NCBI GenBank assembly: GCA_965644295.1
Contig: CBFFRP010000035.1
Location: forward strand, 186,001 to 250,000
DNA from: Paraphysomonas bandaiensis
Taxonomy: Eukaryota; Chrysophyceae
DNA: 64,000 nucleotides
Reading direction: 5' to 3'
Below, in pieces: positions 1-12,739 of the stretch. A program made the position numbers and the translations under genes. The notes beneath the pieces were generated by a model. The model did not search any database. It was not told the DNA's origin and saw nothing but the letters and a program-made list of their open reading frames with translations. Within the stretch, counting starts at the first letter, position 1, and each line of letters opens with the position of its first letter.

Positions 1-680
1 ACGAAACGAAAGCAATAATTCTATGCAACCATACGTAGGTACTAGATATTTATCCAATAGAACAAATATACATGTGGCTCTCTAAGTCAAAAAAATTTAC
101 ATCACATTCCACAAATATTATAAAATATAAATTGTCAATATTGTGTTTGCAGGGATATGTAACATATAGTGTATCATAATCGTATCCTCTATACCTTTAT
201 GTAGCCTAAGATGCCAATTACATCAACACTATTAGTTACTGGAAGTAGTAGATCTTAATTTAAAAAATTATAATCCATAGATTAATTAGTGATTGAAGCG
301 ACTATGATCAAGGGAGAATCGTGCTTTAACTCACTATAAAACACTTGGGGACAACAGTGTAGATATTTTTTGAATTGGCTCAGGCGCAGCACCGTGTAGT
401 CTGTCTGTTGAAAACTGTCCTATGAGAAATGAAACGTCAATTGAATGCCAAGTAAACAGGATATGATCCCGGGTCTTATTATCGTATATTGATCCGAGTA
501 AACTGCGGACGTAATCTGTGGAGCATCCAAGCAAAGAGAGGACTCAATTACCCTCGATAAACGACATGCATTTCTCTTCGATGTGTAGTAGATATGTATG
601 AGGTTAAGGGATGTTACTTTGCATAGAGATACGCCTGTGCATACAAAGATACCACGAGCGATGTGCATGGAGAGTATCCT
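1..680. other. Left-edge stretch without a convincing gene
   Basis: AT-rich sequence. A weak open frame on the minus strand (about 334-725) could be the end or the whole of a small divergent partner of the EF-hand gene, because it begins in the same GTATAC-rich promoter zone. Its composition and lack of any recognisable motif give no real support. Nothing else is visible. Confidence 0.4.
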
Positions 681-960
681 GTATACGCATGTGTGTATAC
701 CACCGGTATACCACCGTATACCCATAACAAACTAAAATTTTCATTAAAAATTTTCATGTGAGTGCGTGTGTTTGTCTGTGTATGTGTGGGTATGTACGTG
801 TGATGTATGTGATGTGTGTGTGCATATGGTATACCATGGTATACGTAGTTATGCAGTGGGCATGAAGTGCGTCATGAGTACGGACTTAACGACTGCATTA
901 TCACTCTCTGATTCTCTGACAACACACATTGCAACATATCAGCTCAGCAGTACACTGTAG
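681..960. promoter_or_regulatory. GTATAC-rich promoter zone upstream of EF-hand gene
   Basis: Six GTATAC palindromes lie at 681, 695, 706, 716, 829 and 839. They are followed by a CAGCAGTACACTG word near 943 and a GT-rich stretch at about 750-825. The same vocabulary recurs in the other divergent intergenic gaps of the window. The regulatory role is inferred from this recurrence and position only. Confidence 0.5.
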
Positions 961-1046
961 AAGAGATGGATGTTCTGTGCATATGGCAGATACTCCACAA
1001 TCTCTAGATCATATCCGTTCGACATGTCTCACTACTGAGTTCGATA

Positions 1047-2280
1047 ATGATTTGCTACTCCTATCCGAGCCCGTACGCAGCGGATCCCTCTCTACTTGAG
1101 CTCAAGCCAGTTATTCATGCTATGGGCATATCTGACAAAGATATCACTCAGTTTCACTCCGCATTCAGTCGAATCGGTTCACACTGCGACAGTGTGAGTG
1201 TGTCTGAGGTGCTGAACTGGTTGGGCGTATCAGACACAGTTGTCAGTCGACGAGTCTTCTGTGTCTCTCAGTCCGCACCAATGACAATGATGTTTTTGGA
1301 CTTTCTGGTTTGTGTTTGGAATGTGTGTTCTCTACGCACAGATGATATAAGTATGAAATATAAATAGCCAGTGTGCGTGTTTCTAACTCTCTTACACAGT
1401 CGACTTTGCATTTGACTTACTGCGTCTGTGCCATTCAAACCATCCGAGCTGCGGTAATGCCACTGTATTGCGTAGATTATATGGTGAAAGGCACTTTCGT
1501 AAGATTGAATCTGATAAAAGGTACTACTACATTATTTAAATCCGTGTTTCCTCTCATATATACAATATTAGATTGCAACGTGAGCTGGACACAGTACAGC
1601 TCTTGGGTTTGAACAGAGACGAATTTCATATGTTCTGCAAGTCTAACCGGACTTTCTTGTCGCCACTTCTTGAATTACAGCTGAAACTAAGGAAAAAGGT
1701 GCTTGGTGTGAGGTGTTGGAGGAAACTTGCTAAAATACGATTTCGAAGTGAAGCTAAAAGTATGAGAACCATAAGTACCTACCAAAGGACCCTCCAGAAC
1801 ATGCTGTCGCCTCACATGGGTAAGGGAAATGACTCATATGATGGCAACTGCCGACTTAGTGCGGAACACTTGCGTATGAACAGCGATTACTGGTCGAACA
1901 AGTACAACTGTGCTGCATTATCATCGGCTATTTACGGGCCCAAACCTTTTAACTCGTCGTCTAAACCTACGACAAAGGGTAGATCCAATTTGTCGTGTCG
2001 CGAGCAGACCCAGTCTGAGATCAATATTGATTTTAATACTACAACTAGTTCTATGGGACACGATGAGGAGGGTGATGGTGACAAGTCACTTTGTGTCTGC
2101 TCTAATGCTTCCAGTCACAACTCTATAGATCTTATTAAAGAACCCGAATTGCCTCGTTTTGATAGCTGCACGCGAATGGATGAGTACGAAAGCAGCGAGG
2201 AGGGGCATATAAATACAACTCGCGCAAAAGGTGGCTTGTTTTTCTGTAACAAAGTGTTACCGTATGGTGATAAAGAGTAG
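1047..2280 (+). CDS. EF-hand family protein
   Basis: Spliced gene of three exons: 1047-1350, 1400-1520 and 1572-2280, joined by GT-AG introns of 49 and 51 nt. The frame closes to 377 residues. The N-terminal half has the helix-loop-helix rhythm of a calmodulin-like double EF-hand (residues about 10-140): an FHSAFSRIG helix, a SVSEVLNWL segment, then MTMMFLDFLVCVWNVC, where EF-hand proteins have an acidic loop followed by DF.EFV...W..C. A third helical unit follows (IIDFAFDLL...LRRLYGERHF). The calcium loops have lost most acidic ligands, so calcium binding is doubtful. After this comes a basic segment (LKLRKKVLGVRCWRKLAKIRF) and a Ser/Asn-rich acidic tail without domains. The start is the first Met after an in-frame stop at 1005. 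The family call rests on pattern and is moderately sure; the function is unknown. Confidence 0.75.
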
Positions 2281-2879
2281 TGTGCGCGGTTCCCGTTTAG
2301 CAAACTTCTATCCACTTTTCCAATTCCTTTTGGAATTTACCTTTATGAATATAACGTTATCGTTTACTTGTACAGAGTGAAGCGATTTCTATTCTGAAAA
2401 ATACACATTCTATATATTTTACCACCTGATAGAATTAGAATTGATTCTGCCTCCGAACACAGATCTAAAGAATCTATTACTGTATCTTCGAAATAGCTTT
2501 TCTAATATCTTGTAATAATATGTATGTATCGCTTTACTTTTGCTGAGCCCAATTGGCAGCGCTGCGTAAGAATTAATTGAATTGCAATTAAAGATTAAAG
2601 TGCATGAAACATACTTAGTAATTGCAATTATAATTGCTCGTGGAAATTATATAGGTATATAGTAAAAGGACATAATATTAGAATTAGAGCTTGAAAAACA
2701 TTAAGGATGGTGGTCATTTATTGTCCACCACCCTTACTGGCTATAATAATAGTGTAAACAGCTCCGCACACTGAAATATGCAAGCAAATTGAGGAAGCAT
2801 GACTTGCCATGTGCTCTTGTCTCTTGTGAGCTTGTGAGGAATGACACTCGATGGGGTTCCTTTACCATGCTCTAAAGGC
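2281..2879. other. AT-rich tail-to-tail gap
   Basis: 3' flank of the EF-hand gene. It has short AT-rich runs and repeated AATTGCAATTA words near 2580-2640. No gene is seen. Confidence 0.4.
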
Positions 2880-3480
2880 CCTCAACAAAGTCGGACTCGC
2901 ACCTTTTTGTGGTGTTCTGGGGGATAAGTACCGGAGATATTTCTCTGGGAAACTAACGTGAGCCGCAAACACAGACATATTGTTCTGCCCACTCATATGG
3001 CCACTAATTGCTTGTGTGGTGGTACAAGAGACACCAATAAGTGGCATTGTGCAGACGTCTTTGGGACTTGACGAGTAAACAGGCATCCGGTAATAGGCCC
3101 ACCTCACGGGCATCCGGGACAGGGCCCACCTGAAGGGTAACCGGGCTATTGGGCTGCCTGCTGAAGTCAAGCATCATCCGGGCTGTTCACCTTATGGACT
3201 CAGAAAACCTGAAGTCAGCAGATGTCAGTTATATTAACATTCTGCTTGCTCGCGGCGTTTGCTTTGAGCGGTATAGCGGAAGTGGTTGTACCTTGGTGCT
3301 TGCGGCAACCCACAAGCAGCCGTCGTAGAGTTAAATAGTAGGATAATTCAGTTTGTACTATTAGTTAGTTACAGGTAGTAGACGTCTATATATTATCTAG
3401 CTTGACTAGTTTTCTTCTAGGTGCTAAACTAGCTGATTCTTAACGCCTATTGCTAATAATAAGACGTTCAGTATAATATG
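2880..3480 (+). repeat. Composite dispersed repeat (B reversed, then A)
   Basis: Element B occupies about 2880-3200, reading CCTCAACAAAGTCGGACTCG first. A linker (3200-3283) joins it to element A (3284-3480), which begins at the GCACCTTGGTGC-type palindrome (here with one change) and the GCTTG...CAAGC hairpin and ends with AACGCCTATTGCTAATAATA. The same segments recur at 13.4-14.7, 27.0-27.5, 37.6, 48.3-49.2 and 58.4-60.2 kb. No coding capacity was seen. Confidence 0.8.
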
Positions 3481-3564
3481 CTTCAAAGGTTTTTGGAGTT
3501 CGCAGGAGATCTGAACAGATGCAATTTTGGCAATGAGGTCAACGAATCTCTAATGCAGTGACAC

Positions 3565-4127
3565 ATGCTAAATTAGTGCGCATGGCAGCGGAGTTAAGAG
3601 AATTCGAAAACTTTTTTACAATAATTCTCCAGAAAGCTGGCGCCGAAAAGGCCGATCTTAGTGATGTACGCATTTATTCAGTTGCTTAATTCAGAAAATT
3701 TCCAGTACTAGCCACCATCTTGGTGCGGATGATGCAGACACAATTATGAATCAGACCTTCGAAAATGCTGTTGTGAAAGTCCAAACCGGATTGGAGGACA
3801 CTCTTCTCACTGGACCTGAGAAGGCGCAGCTCAAACGTTATTTGTTGTGAACAGAACTGATAATGAAGAGAAGATGTCAAGAATAAAAGCGACTACGAAT
3901 TACCAAACCAACTAAGTACCGCTGCTTGAAGCATATTTACTATTTACACCACTACTAACAGTGTAGAAAGGCTTCTCAGCAGAGCAAAAATCAACATGTT
4001 TCTGATCTGCACAAATCTAAGGCACCTCATCGATTTAATTAGAGGCCCTTATGTTCTTGAGCTTTAATAGACTTCTGTGGAATGCAAGTACGGTTGAAGA
4101 TGCTATTCGTGCTTGTAATGAGTAAAT
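3565..4127 (+). pseudogene. Possible decayed transposase fragment
   Basis: Short plus-strand reading frames interrupted by stops and shifts. They include AKLVRMAAELREFENFF near 3570, FENAVVKVQTGLEDTLLTG near 3755, and NSVERLLSRAKINMF followed in another frame by LLWNASTVEDAIRACNE near 3955-4125. The last two resemble weakly the S-ERLFS and terminal-helix region of hAT-type transposases. It lies between two A repeats. The hAT assignment is a guess; only the presence of broken coding-like sequence is directly visible. Confidence 0.25.
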
Positions 4128-4164
4128 AAGTTAATTAGATAATAATTGGCAATTAAATTGCAAA

Positions 4165-4372
4165 TATTGAAAGTCTTTTTTTATTTAGCAATAGGCGTTA
4201 GAAACCTGTACCAATATAGTGGCTAGTTGCTAGTTGAATGCTAGACATATGACATATACTAGTTAGACCTCTACCATAACCAATCCGTACAAACTGAATT
4301 ATCCTACTATTTAACGCTACAGAAGCTGCTTGTGCGTCGCCGCAAGCACCAAGGTGCAACCACTTCCGTTCA
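4165..4372 (-). repeat. Dispersed repeat A, reverse copy
   Basis: Starts with the AGCAATAGGCGTTA end and finishes at the GCACCAAGGTGC palindrome next to the GCTTGTGCGTCGCCGCAAGC hairpin. About 180-200 bp. Matches the copies at 4.6, 14.2, 48.7 and 60.0 kb. Confidence 0.8.
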
Positions 4373-4429
4373 AATTGCAATTAATTGTTACGCAGCCCTG
4401 TCATTTGGCCTGTATTGCTACGCAGTACA

Positions 4430-4782
4430 CACCTTGCGCTCGGTACACTCAGGACCTTCCTACAGAACCCCGTACCACCACAAAGCCCAGTGGAATCTCA
4501 TCCCAAGGAGAGACCCCCTGATAACACGCGCCAGTGAGTCCTGGGACACACGATCATGGCGAAACTCACAATCAACATTAAGAGTGGAAGTGGTCGCACC
4601 TTGGTGCTTGCGGCGACGCACAAGCAGCTTCTGTAGCGCTAAATAGTAGGATAATAGAGTTTGTGCTGATTAGTTATGGATAGAGGTCTACATAGTCTGT
4701 TTATCATTCAACTAGCCACTACATTGGTGCAGATGTTTAACGCCTACTGCTAAATAATAAGACTTTCAATTATTGGCCTGCT
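4430..4782 (+). repeat. Long duplicated segment (unit C plus repeat A)
   Basis: About 350 bp closely matching 48555-48905. The left part (unit C, 4430-4580; for example GAGACCCCCTGATAACACGC) is seen only in these two places; the right part is a forward copy of A. The matched flank shows that these two A copies share a recent common ancestor. Confidence 0.75.
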
Positions 4783-5212
4783 GTATAAAGCTAGTAATAT
4801 AGTCACTGAGATATATCGAGCTGTATTTTTTTAGCATAATTGCTTTCTTGTGATGAATGAGTTGAAGCATTACAATGTGTTACTTTGCTCTCATGGAAAA
4901 ATAATGTATAGAATCACACCAGCTCTGGACAGAGGTCCTTGTAATTTTCACTATGACTATATATTTTTCAAGATTATTATCGAAGAAAAGTTGATTACTA
5001 ATTGTTGTCACGGAGTTAGTAATACTCCTATCTTATCACATACCAAGTTGTATAGCGGCTTTGAAGATAGTCTGCACAATACAACATGTTCCTTTCTAAC
5101 ACGAAGGCACGAGAACAGTCACACAATACGATACGACAACTCTAGACAACCGCTACCACTATGACCACAGGTACCTCGAACACAACTTTATCTTGTTTTA
5201 TACAACTGCTCA
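4783..5212. other. 3' flank of NEK gene
   Basis: A 104-codon plus-strand frame (4850-5164) is present but has no motif and lies antisense to the presumed 3' UTR of the NEK gene. I do not call it a gene. Confidence 0.35.
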
Positions 5213-8200
5213 CTACCCAGAATGGGTGTCCTCCATAAATATAAGCTGGTCAATCAACGGCATGTAGTGTGCTTTGTCAGGTCCAAGTATTTCTTGTACG
5301 CGCTTCTGCTTCAAACTGTCCCCTTCGTCTGACATATCTCCAGGGTCGGAGTTCTGCATTCAAATCATTACAACAATGGGCACTTATAAAATATGGAACT
5401 CACATCGTCAGCTGCATATTGTTTCAGAAAGGCATAAGCTTCATCGAACGCCCTCCTCCCCAGAGCAAGTATACACCTCTGCTTCAGACGTACAATACGG
5501 TCCCCCAAACGACCACACGGGGACGGTGCGTCAACCAGATTTTTGTATGACACTTGTCGTACGGCGATCGGGTTCGGACGATTTACACGAGGTGTCTCTA
5601 CACTGGATTCCTGTTTCTTATATCCCCTGTCCGCTGCTGGAACAGAGCTAACACTCTTGCATGACTGCTCTTCCCATGAATTCTGTACACACCATGTAAG
5701 TTCATGGTAAAAAATGTAGAACATATCTGTGTTGTTGACTTACCCCTATTTCATCCTCCTCGTCGTACACAGCTGCGTCGTCATCATCGTCGTACTCATC
5801 ATCCGATGGTGGGATGACATCATCTACGATTTTTGTACGTGCATCCCCCATCACAATTCCCTTACCGCCTTTGCCGTCTATGAATGACTTGGTCACTTGG
5901 AGTGTCTCTTTTAGCTCCTGACATCGCTTAGTCGCATTGGCCAGCTCCGCTTGTAGCTCCTCCTCCCGTTCGCGGATTATCTCCTCCTCTTCGTGCGCGT
6001 CAGAGGGGTCCTCCTCACCCCACATCTCATCTTCCTGAGACTCCTCGTCAGAATCGGAGTCAGAATTTTCCGCTGAGTCCACGTTCGAGCCACCTCGACC
6101 ATACCTATAAAAACCATCCAGGATGAACGGTGTTACAGAAAGACGAGTGTAGGTTCATTTACCTCGGAGCTCCGCGGGCATTGTGTAATTTTGCCGTAAG
6201 TTCATCCATGCCAATACTAGCCCTCTCTTTGCGTGCATTTTTAGCCTCAAAATTTTTGTCGCCATCTTCACCTCGGGGAGATTTTTGCTCCGCCACAGGA
6301 TGACGAGGGGGAAGGTCGCTGTGAAACTGGCTGTGCTGCTGGTTGTACGCCTGCATACGTATGCGCCTATTTTCTTCCTCAGCGGCGAGTAGAGCCTCCT
6401 GGCGTTCAGCATCCTCTTTCGCCTGCTTTTCTTGCTTCCTCAGCAAGACTTTCTCGCGGGCTGATAGCTGACGATCGTCAACGCGCCTATTGATATCTAA
6501 TCGACCCACAGCCTCGTTCATCTCACCCAGTTTGTCCTCGATATTCTCCATCTGCTCTTTCCGTTGCCCCTCAAATCGAGCTCGCTCGTCTCTTCTACGC
6601 TGTTCCCTCAACGCATCCCGGTCCCTGGAGCGTTTATCTAGCTCCAACTTGTCCCGCTTTAGCTGTTCAATTTCTTCGGCTTGTCTAATGCGTTCTCTTT
6701 CTCTTTGTGCTTCTCGACGGGCAGCAATATCTGCTTGCTGTCTCGCCTGGTCCCTCGCCGCCTTAGCCATCATTTCATCTCTTCTACGCTTGGCTTCCTC
6801 CTCCCGCTCCTTTTCACGCTGCAACTCTTCCTGTTTTTCCTGAGCCTCCCGCAAGCGCCTGTCTCTATCTTCCGCAATCTGCCTGTCCCGTGCTTCCGAT
6901 TGTCTCCGACTCTTTCCCACGTGATGACCATGAGGTGGCTGCTCTGATGCACTGCGTCTGGCATGTCCCCCCATTCCTGCGATGCCCCCATTGCCCACAT
7001 CGTACTTCACTCCCCCCTGTCGAGGCTGACGTAGAGCTGCTGGTTTCCTCGGAGGCCCATCTTTCTTCAAGCCTGAAGGGGAGTTATTGTTCTTGGAAAT
7101 GAATCTTCGTCCTCCGCCACCACCCGCCATTCTCTCTCTGGCTCGATTCTCTCGCTCCTTGCGCAGCTTTTCTAGAGCAGACTCCACCATCTTGCGGTGG
7201 TCTTGCTCTCGCTTAAGCGCATTGGCGGCTTCTTTTGCAATCTTCTTTGCTTCCCCTTCATCCTGTGGGACCCTTTTCGAAATTGGTGCCATCACCTCGG
7301 ATATGGCCTGAGTCATTCCCAAAGAGTCTAGTTGCTCACGAAAGCTCAACATATTGGCGTCATTTCCCATTGCACCCACAGGACCACCGGCCGCCGCACG
7401 GACAATCATAGTGCCCTCTCCAATACCTTCACTGGGGCGCGAACTGATATCTTGAAAAAACTGAAGGATATGTTTTTTGATAAAAGGTTTTCGTAGAATC
7501 TGGTCCAGGTCCGGTCTTTGTTTGGGTTCGGGCAGAAGCATATGTCCGATTAATTCACGCAAGTATCGACTGTACTTGTGATGAATCGCCGGGTAGCGCC
7601 CTTTGATTATCTTCTGTGCAAGACCATTCAGAGAGTTCGCGTCAAAAGCATGATTGAGTGTGGTCATCTCATACAGCACACACCCGAGTGCCCAAACATC
7701 TGACTTATAACTATAGGGCTTGTTCTTGAAGATCTCCGGGGACATGTAATACGGGGTCCCTATGCAAGTTTGGGCGAAGTCCATTGTACCTTCTAAAACT
7801 TTAGAAATACCCAAGTCACCTAGCACAAGTCGACCATTGCCGAGGAGGAAAATATTTTGAGTTTTCAAGTCACGATGAAGAACGTTCTTCGTGTGCATAT
7901 AGTGTACACCCAACGCAATTTGCACAAACCAATGAAGTATTTTATCTTCAGAGAAGAGCTTCCGTCGGGCAGCTTTTATTTGCGATGCGAGGTCACCACC
8001 ATCACAATATTCCATAGCGATACACAAACTTTCACTATTCCTAGACAGAAATGAATCGATATACCTCACAATATTGGGGTGGTTAAGTCGCTTTAAAAGC
8101 TCTACTTCCACCTTTGTGGCCTCGCGCTCCTTTTTGGGTATATTTTTTATTTTAATAATTTTGACACAAACAAATTTCCGCCGCACTTTATCCCTCATGA

Positions 8201-8390
8201 GATATACCTGCCAATACGACCCTTACACACGCAACAATATCATTATTCCCATCAAATCCATCAGAATAGTACACTATACTATACTCAAACAACAGTATAC
8301 ACTCTACACGACAGTATGCGCTACCATCCATCACATTACCTTCCCAAAAGACCCCTCGCCCAGCACTCGAATAGGATCATACTTTTCCAT
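5213..8390 (-). CDS. NEK-family (NEK1-like) Ser/Thr protein kinase
   Basis: Five exons: 8390-8340, 8207-6163, 6104-5744, 5682-5404 and 5353-5213. All splice phases close to give 958 residues. The 17-residue first exon carries the glycine loop (VLGEGSFGK); its ATG at 8390 lines up exactly with NEK N-termini. Kinase domain about 4-260: VCVKII lysine, HRDLKTQN catalytic loop, GDLG in place of DFG, GTPYYMSPE. Then come long charged coiled coils rich in Arg/Glu (about 310-660), an acidic stretch, and a C-terminal tail (AYAFLKQY ... VQEILGPDKAHYMPLIDQL) that matches the conserved tail of NEK1-type kinases. The GDLG replacement keeps the metal-binding Asp. NEK1-type kinases act in ciliary and cell-cycle control; that role is inferred. 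Head-to-head with the MARCH6-like gene. Confidence 0.93.
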
Positions 8391-9037
8391 CTTTTCAGTT
8401 CAGTGGAATTGGACTTCTATAACGATATAGTCCGTTGCGTAGAACAGAAGTACAGTATGAGTGTATGTATATCTATCACTTGAACTGGACGCTTCAGTCT
8501 CCGCACAGTACAGCCAAAGCGACAAGATATCGATATGACAATATCACTTACGATAAAGGAGTATACATATGACACCAAGATCTGATAGATCAGACGGATG
8601 TTAAATGCTTGTATCTCTTGCCTGTCTGTGTGTGTATGTGTGTGTCTGTACAATGCTCTTTGCTGTCATCATACGCAAACACACGACATGTATACAGTAC
8701 ACTACCTCGTATAGACAGCAGCACAAACTATAACACAACTACAGCCCCCATCTGCTGCTGGTGATGTTCAAAGAATAGTACGTATAGACGTATAGGAATT
8801 CCTACCGAATGTACAGCATTTATACACCTATATGTGTATGTACAGCAGTATGTATACCGTACCTCCAACACAAGTGCGAGTACGATGCATACAGTCATAC
8901 AGCAGTACAAGAGTACATACCCATCTATACACATACACAGAGGCATTGGTGAGATGTACATAGTGGAGTTCCAGTTCAACGCTGTACACATCTAATCGCT
9001 TCAAGACAAGTGGCTGTTTATATGGGTTAGATTAAGA
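8391..9037. promoter_or_regulatory. Divergent promoter of NEK and MARCH6-like genes
   Basis: A 647-bp gap between two start codons. It contains GTATAC at 8690 and 8852 and GTACAGCAGTA at 8840. A further GTATAC at 8295 falls in the first intron of the kinase. The many short frames here are low-complexity. Confidence 0.5.
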
Positions 9038-12000
9038 ATGGAAGAACGGGAGTGTCGCGTATGTCGCGAGGGGCCCGATGAAGACCATCCCCTCTACGCC
9101 CCTTGTCTGTGTAATGGCAGCATACTGTATTGTCACCAGAGGTGTCTCGAGGGATGGCTGCAGCACAGCGGAAAAGACGCATGCGAATTATGCGGAACAA
9201 AATACAAGTTTTCTCCGAAGTACGCAGACGATATGCCGGAAGTTATACCTTTCAAGCATTTCGTATCTGGAACGATGTCGTATGTGATGTATAAGTTTCT
9301 ACCTGTTTTATTTCGAATAGTTTTAGCAGTAACATGCTGGTTAGTTCTCATGCCGATGGTTACGAGCATGATGTATCGATGGTTTGTCTTCCCTAATGTT
9401 TCCGTGATGCTGGACTTTACATTCGCCGATTGGAATTTTGATTTGGCGAGTGTTTGGAACGATATTGTTACAGGAATCCTTCTCACTGGTTTAATCGGCC
9501 TGTCTTTTATTGTCTTGGTATGAACTACTGTTCATTAGATATAATTGTTTTTATAGCATGTCGTAGATGTCGTTTGCGGACTTTTTGAGAAGCTATTGGA
9601 TGGTCAATCGGCGTCGTCGCAACCTTATTCGAAATGCTGAAAGAGCAATGGCTGCCCGAAATCAGCCCGCTGCCCCACCTTTGCAGATGGATGAGCTAGA
9701 GTTGCTGCTTCGAGAACACCGCGCGCGGAATCCTCCGGAAAGGGCACCAGTTTTACCGGAAGGGAATATGGATGTCCTTGAGCCCAGACCTCAACCCGCT
9801 GGTCCTCGTGATAATAATTTGCAGCGACGAATGCATATTCAGCACGATAATGATGATGCTGTTGAAGGCGTCAATGACCAGCAAGAGCAGGAACATGAGG
9901 AAGGGGCTGATGACGCCGATGATGATTTCAACCTGCCTCATGAAGTGCACGCTGAAAATGACGAAAGAGAGGAGCTAGAAGTACTACAAGACGAGGATCT
10001 TGCAGCACTTCTTAACGAGAACTTTCCGGTAGACGATGCTGCCAATGACGCCAATGAAGCTGGAAATGGTGTTCGTGAAAATGCCAATAACCATCAACCC
10101 CCAGTTGATGGAGAGGTGCGTATTAACGTTTTCGAAATGCTTGGATTGCGGGGTCCACTCTTTGCAGTAGTCCGTTACGCTCTGTGGGTCGTAGCATTTA
10201 ATGTGTGCTGTCTCTTGGTGGGAATGTTCATACCTTCGTGCTTGGGTGACGTCTTTATTCTAATATTCAAACCATATGCCATGATACTTATACGATTTGT
10301 GGGGTCTCTTTTCCCGGAACACGTTGTGGAAGCAATGGTGTATACATGGAATTCATTAATCACTCCTTCCGCTGCGAATAAAATAATTCGGTTGAGTGAT
10401 ATTCTGCTTACTTTTGTTGGATACGCAGGTGGTGCTGTTGTTGTGTACCTGCTCAGCCACATCGGAAGTGGCATAAAGTATATTATGTACAACCACTTGA
10501 CACGCAGTACTTCGGTGTTTTTTACCACTATTTCTGCATTGAAAGATGTCATCAAGATAGGTTCATTGCTGGGTGTGAGAATATTTGTAATGCCGTGTAT
10601 TATTGGTACGTATTTGATGTACCGTCAATATTGTTACACGTTACTGGGAGCATATTTTGTAAAAAGTATGCATTGGTTCGTTAATTGTTTTATAAGATGT
10701 ATTACTCAAGCACTTACGATATTTTGTATAGGATGCATGGTGTTGCGGTGTGCCAATATCATCGTCCAGTACCCTATTTCCGTCTTTCTTGATTGGGCGG
10801 GGAACAATATCATTGGTGCGATTGCCGTCTCATGGGGAATCGGGATTGCGTACATGTTATGTACTACCATTGCCATTCTTCAACTCAGAGAAGTCTTGCA
10901 TCCAGAACTGTTAGCGCGATATATTCGTCCACAGGAGTCACAGACTGACCTGTTAAATTCTCTGTTAGTGGATTCAATGGCTGTTCAGCTACGTCGGCTG
11001 GTTGTTTCATTTTTGGTGTACGTTTTTCTCATAGCACTCTTCGTTTGGGTTCCAGTAGTTGGTTTTAAAGCTATCCTTTGTCTTACATCCCCTATTCCAA
11101 TATACACATGGTATATTGTTCCAGAGATACAGGCTCCACTGGAGGTCGCCGTTTTACATACTGTGTTCCTGATGATGCTGGAGAAACACAAGGATAGCAT
11201 TGGGCACGCTGAACACCATGGACTCTTATATTTGTCCACGAAACTAGGAGTCAATAGATTTTTGCTGCCGTACTTTGCGAAGCCGATATCAGTGAGTACC
11301 GTCCACTACATATTATCGTTTACATTACACATACTGTGCAAAGTATAACTGCTCATGAAATAACTGTTGTTTTTAAATTTGGGTGATAATAATGTGTTTT
11401 ATAGTCCGAGGAGGAACGTCTTCAGGCTCAGAAGGGAAACAAGGAAATAGTGGTTGTGCGTGGGTCACTTAAGGCGGTTGTTGGACAGCCGATGCGCCGC
11501 CCGCCCCCTGGTTGGGACGCTCGTACAAGAATGTCTACGGTAACACTTGTCCTCTACATGATATATTATACGTGATCAGTGTCTCTTGTGAACTTACTTC
11601 TCTTTGTAGACTCGTTGGGCCTGGAATGCTTCACAGGCGACAGACCTTGAGCGACTGGTTGCTCCTCGTGTATTCCCGTCATTCCTCATTATCCGTATTT
11701 TGCTCGTTGTGGCCGTGTGTTGGCTGGCAGTGGTTCTAGCGTCGGCGGCTATTACCATACTTCCTCTGAGCCTCGGTCGGCTGATGGCATATCTACTTCT
11801 CATACCGCAAGCGTATATTCATGACCCTGTTTGCATTTTGATTGGATATCTGGTTATATTTACTTCGCGGCGGTACATTCAGTCCTTATGTGCGTTGAAA
11901 GCAGTCTTCAAACTTCCCTTGCTCTCAATGGATAGGAAGACATTATTGACTGGTACGTGGTAGATGTTATGTGGTTGTGTATATAATATTATTGGGTGCG

Positions 12001-12739
12001 TTCAGGGTGCTACTGTGCATTGATGTGGGGGGTGCTATTTCCATACTTCATTGGGTTGAGTTATTTCGCATTGGTATACCCATTGGTACATGTAGGGAAT
12101 CGAATTACCTACATTACTCTGGAAATTAGTATTGCTTGCCATATTCAGTGCTTTGTCCTAGGATCAGTGGTATTAAACTGGGTCAGCATTCTTATCTTCA
12201 GTGGCGCCATTGACCGCATTATGACCAGATTAGGATACCTACCTTTGTTTGATAATTGGACGTATGCAATTGGTGCGACGTGGAATTCGATTGTGAATCC
12301 TGGTGACACTTGTGAGAGTCAAGTCACAGCAGCACGCACAGCGATAAATAATGGCTTGAAGTTTCTTGTGGAGCCGGTGGCGCAAGGGTTTACCTTTGGA
12401 ATGTGGATGATTGTTGTAATTGAGTGGGTCGCCTGCTTATTTCATAAGTACCTGCGTTATGGTTTACGCGATGGGCACCCAATAGTTGCAAGGCATATTG
12501 TAAAAATATATGTTTGCTATTTTGCATATGTTGCTTTGAAGAAGCCATTGGAATACTGGTGCAGATGGTACTATCATTCAATAAAAGATGAGAATTATTT
12601 AGTAGGAATGGAGCTGCAGAATTCTGATCAGGTTTCGTTGATATGTGGAAAAGTATGTGCATCTAATTTGTGCTGATTGTAGGGCTTAAAAAATATGAAA
12701 GATGCTAGTGGTCAAGTACAAGCATCTCCTGAAGATTAG
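9038..12739 (+). CDS. RING-CH (MARCH6/Doa10-like) membrane E3 ubiquitin ligase
   Basis: Six exons (9038-9517, 9567-11291, 11405-11539, 11610-11952, 12006-12631, 12683-12739) close to a 1121-residue protein, between human MARCH6 and yeast Doa10 in length. The N-terminus is a C4HC3 RING-CH finger (ECRVCREG, CLCNGS, HQRCLEGWLQ, CELCGTKY; residues about 5-55). A long series of hydrophobic segments follows, with an acidic Asp/Glu-rich cytosolic loop at about 200-350. The end (DENYLVGMELQN) matches the conserved end of MARCH6. The family ubiquitinates misfolded and sterol-pathway proteins at the ER membrane. The start follows directly from the RING spacing. The second exon starts at 9567, not at the nearer AG at 9556, because only this keeps the frame. 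Confidence 0.93.

Noticed and set aside
334-725. Minus-strand frames near the left edge
   Set aside because: Could be a divergent partner of gene 1, but overlaps the promoter words and has no recognisable protein features.
4850-5164. 104-codon plus-strand frame
   Set aside because: No motif, no intron signal, unlike any family, next to repeats and antisense to the NEK 3' flank.
6490-7311. Several Ser/Leu-rich plus-strand frames
   Set aside because: Shadows of the Arg/Glu-rich coiled coil of the NEK gene on the other strand.
9133-11254. Minus-strand frames within 9.1-11.3 kb
   Set aside because: Antisense of the membrane segments of the MARCH6-like gene.
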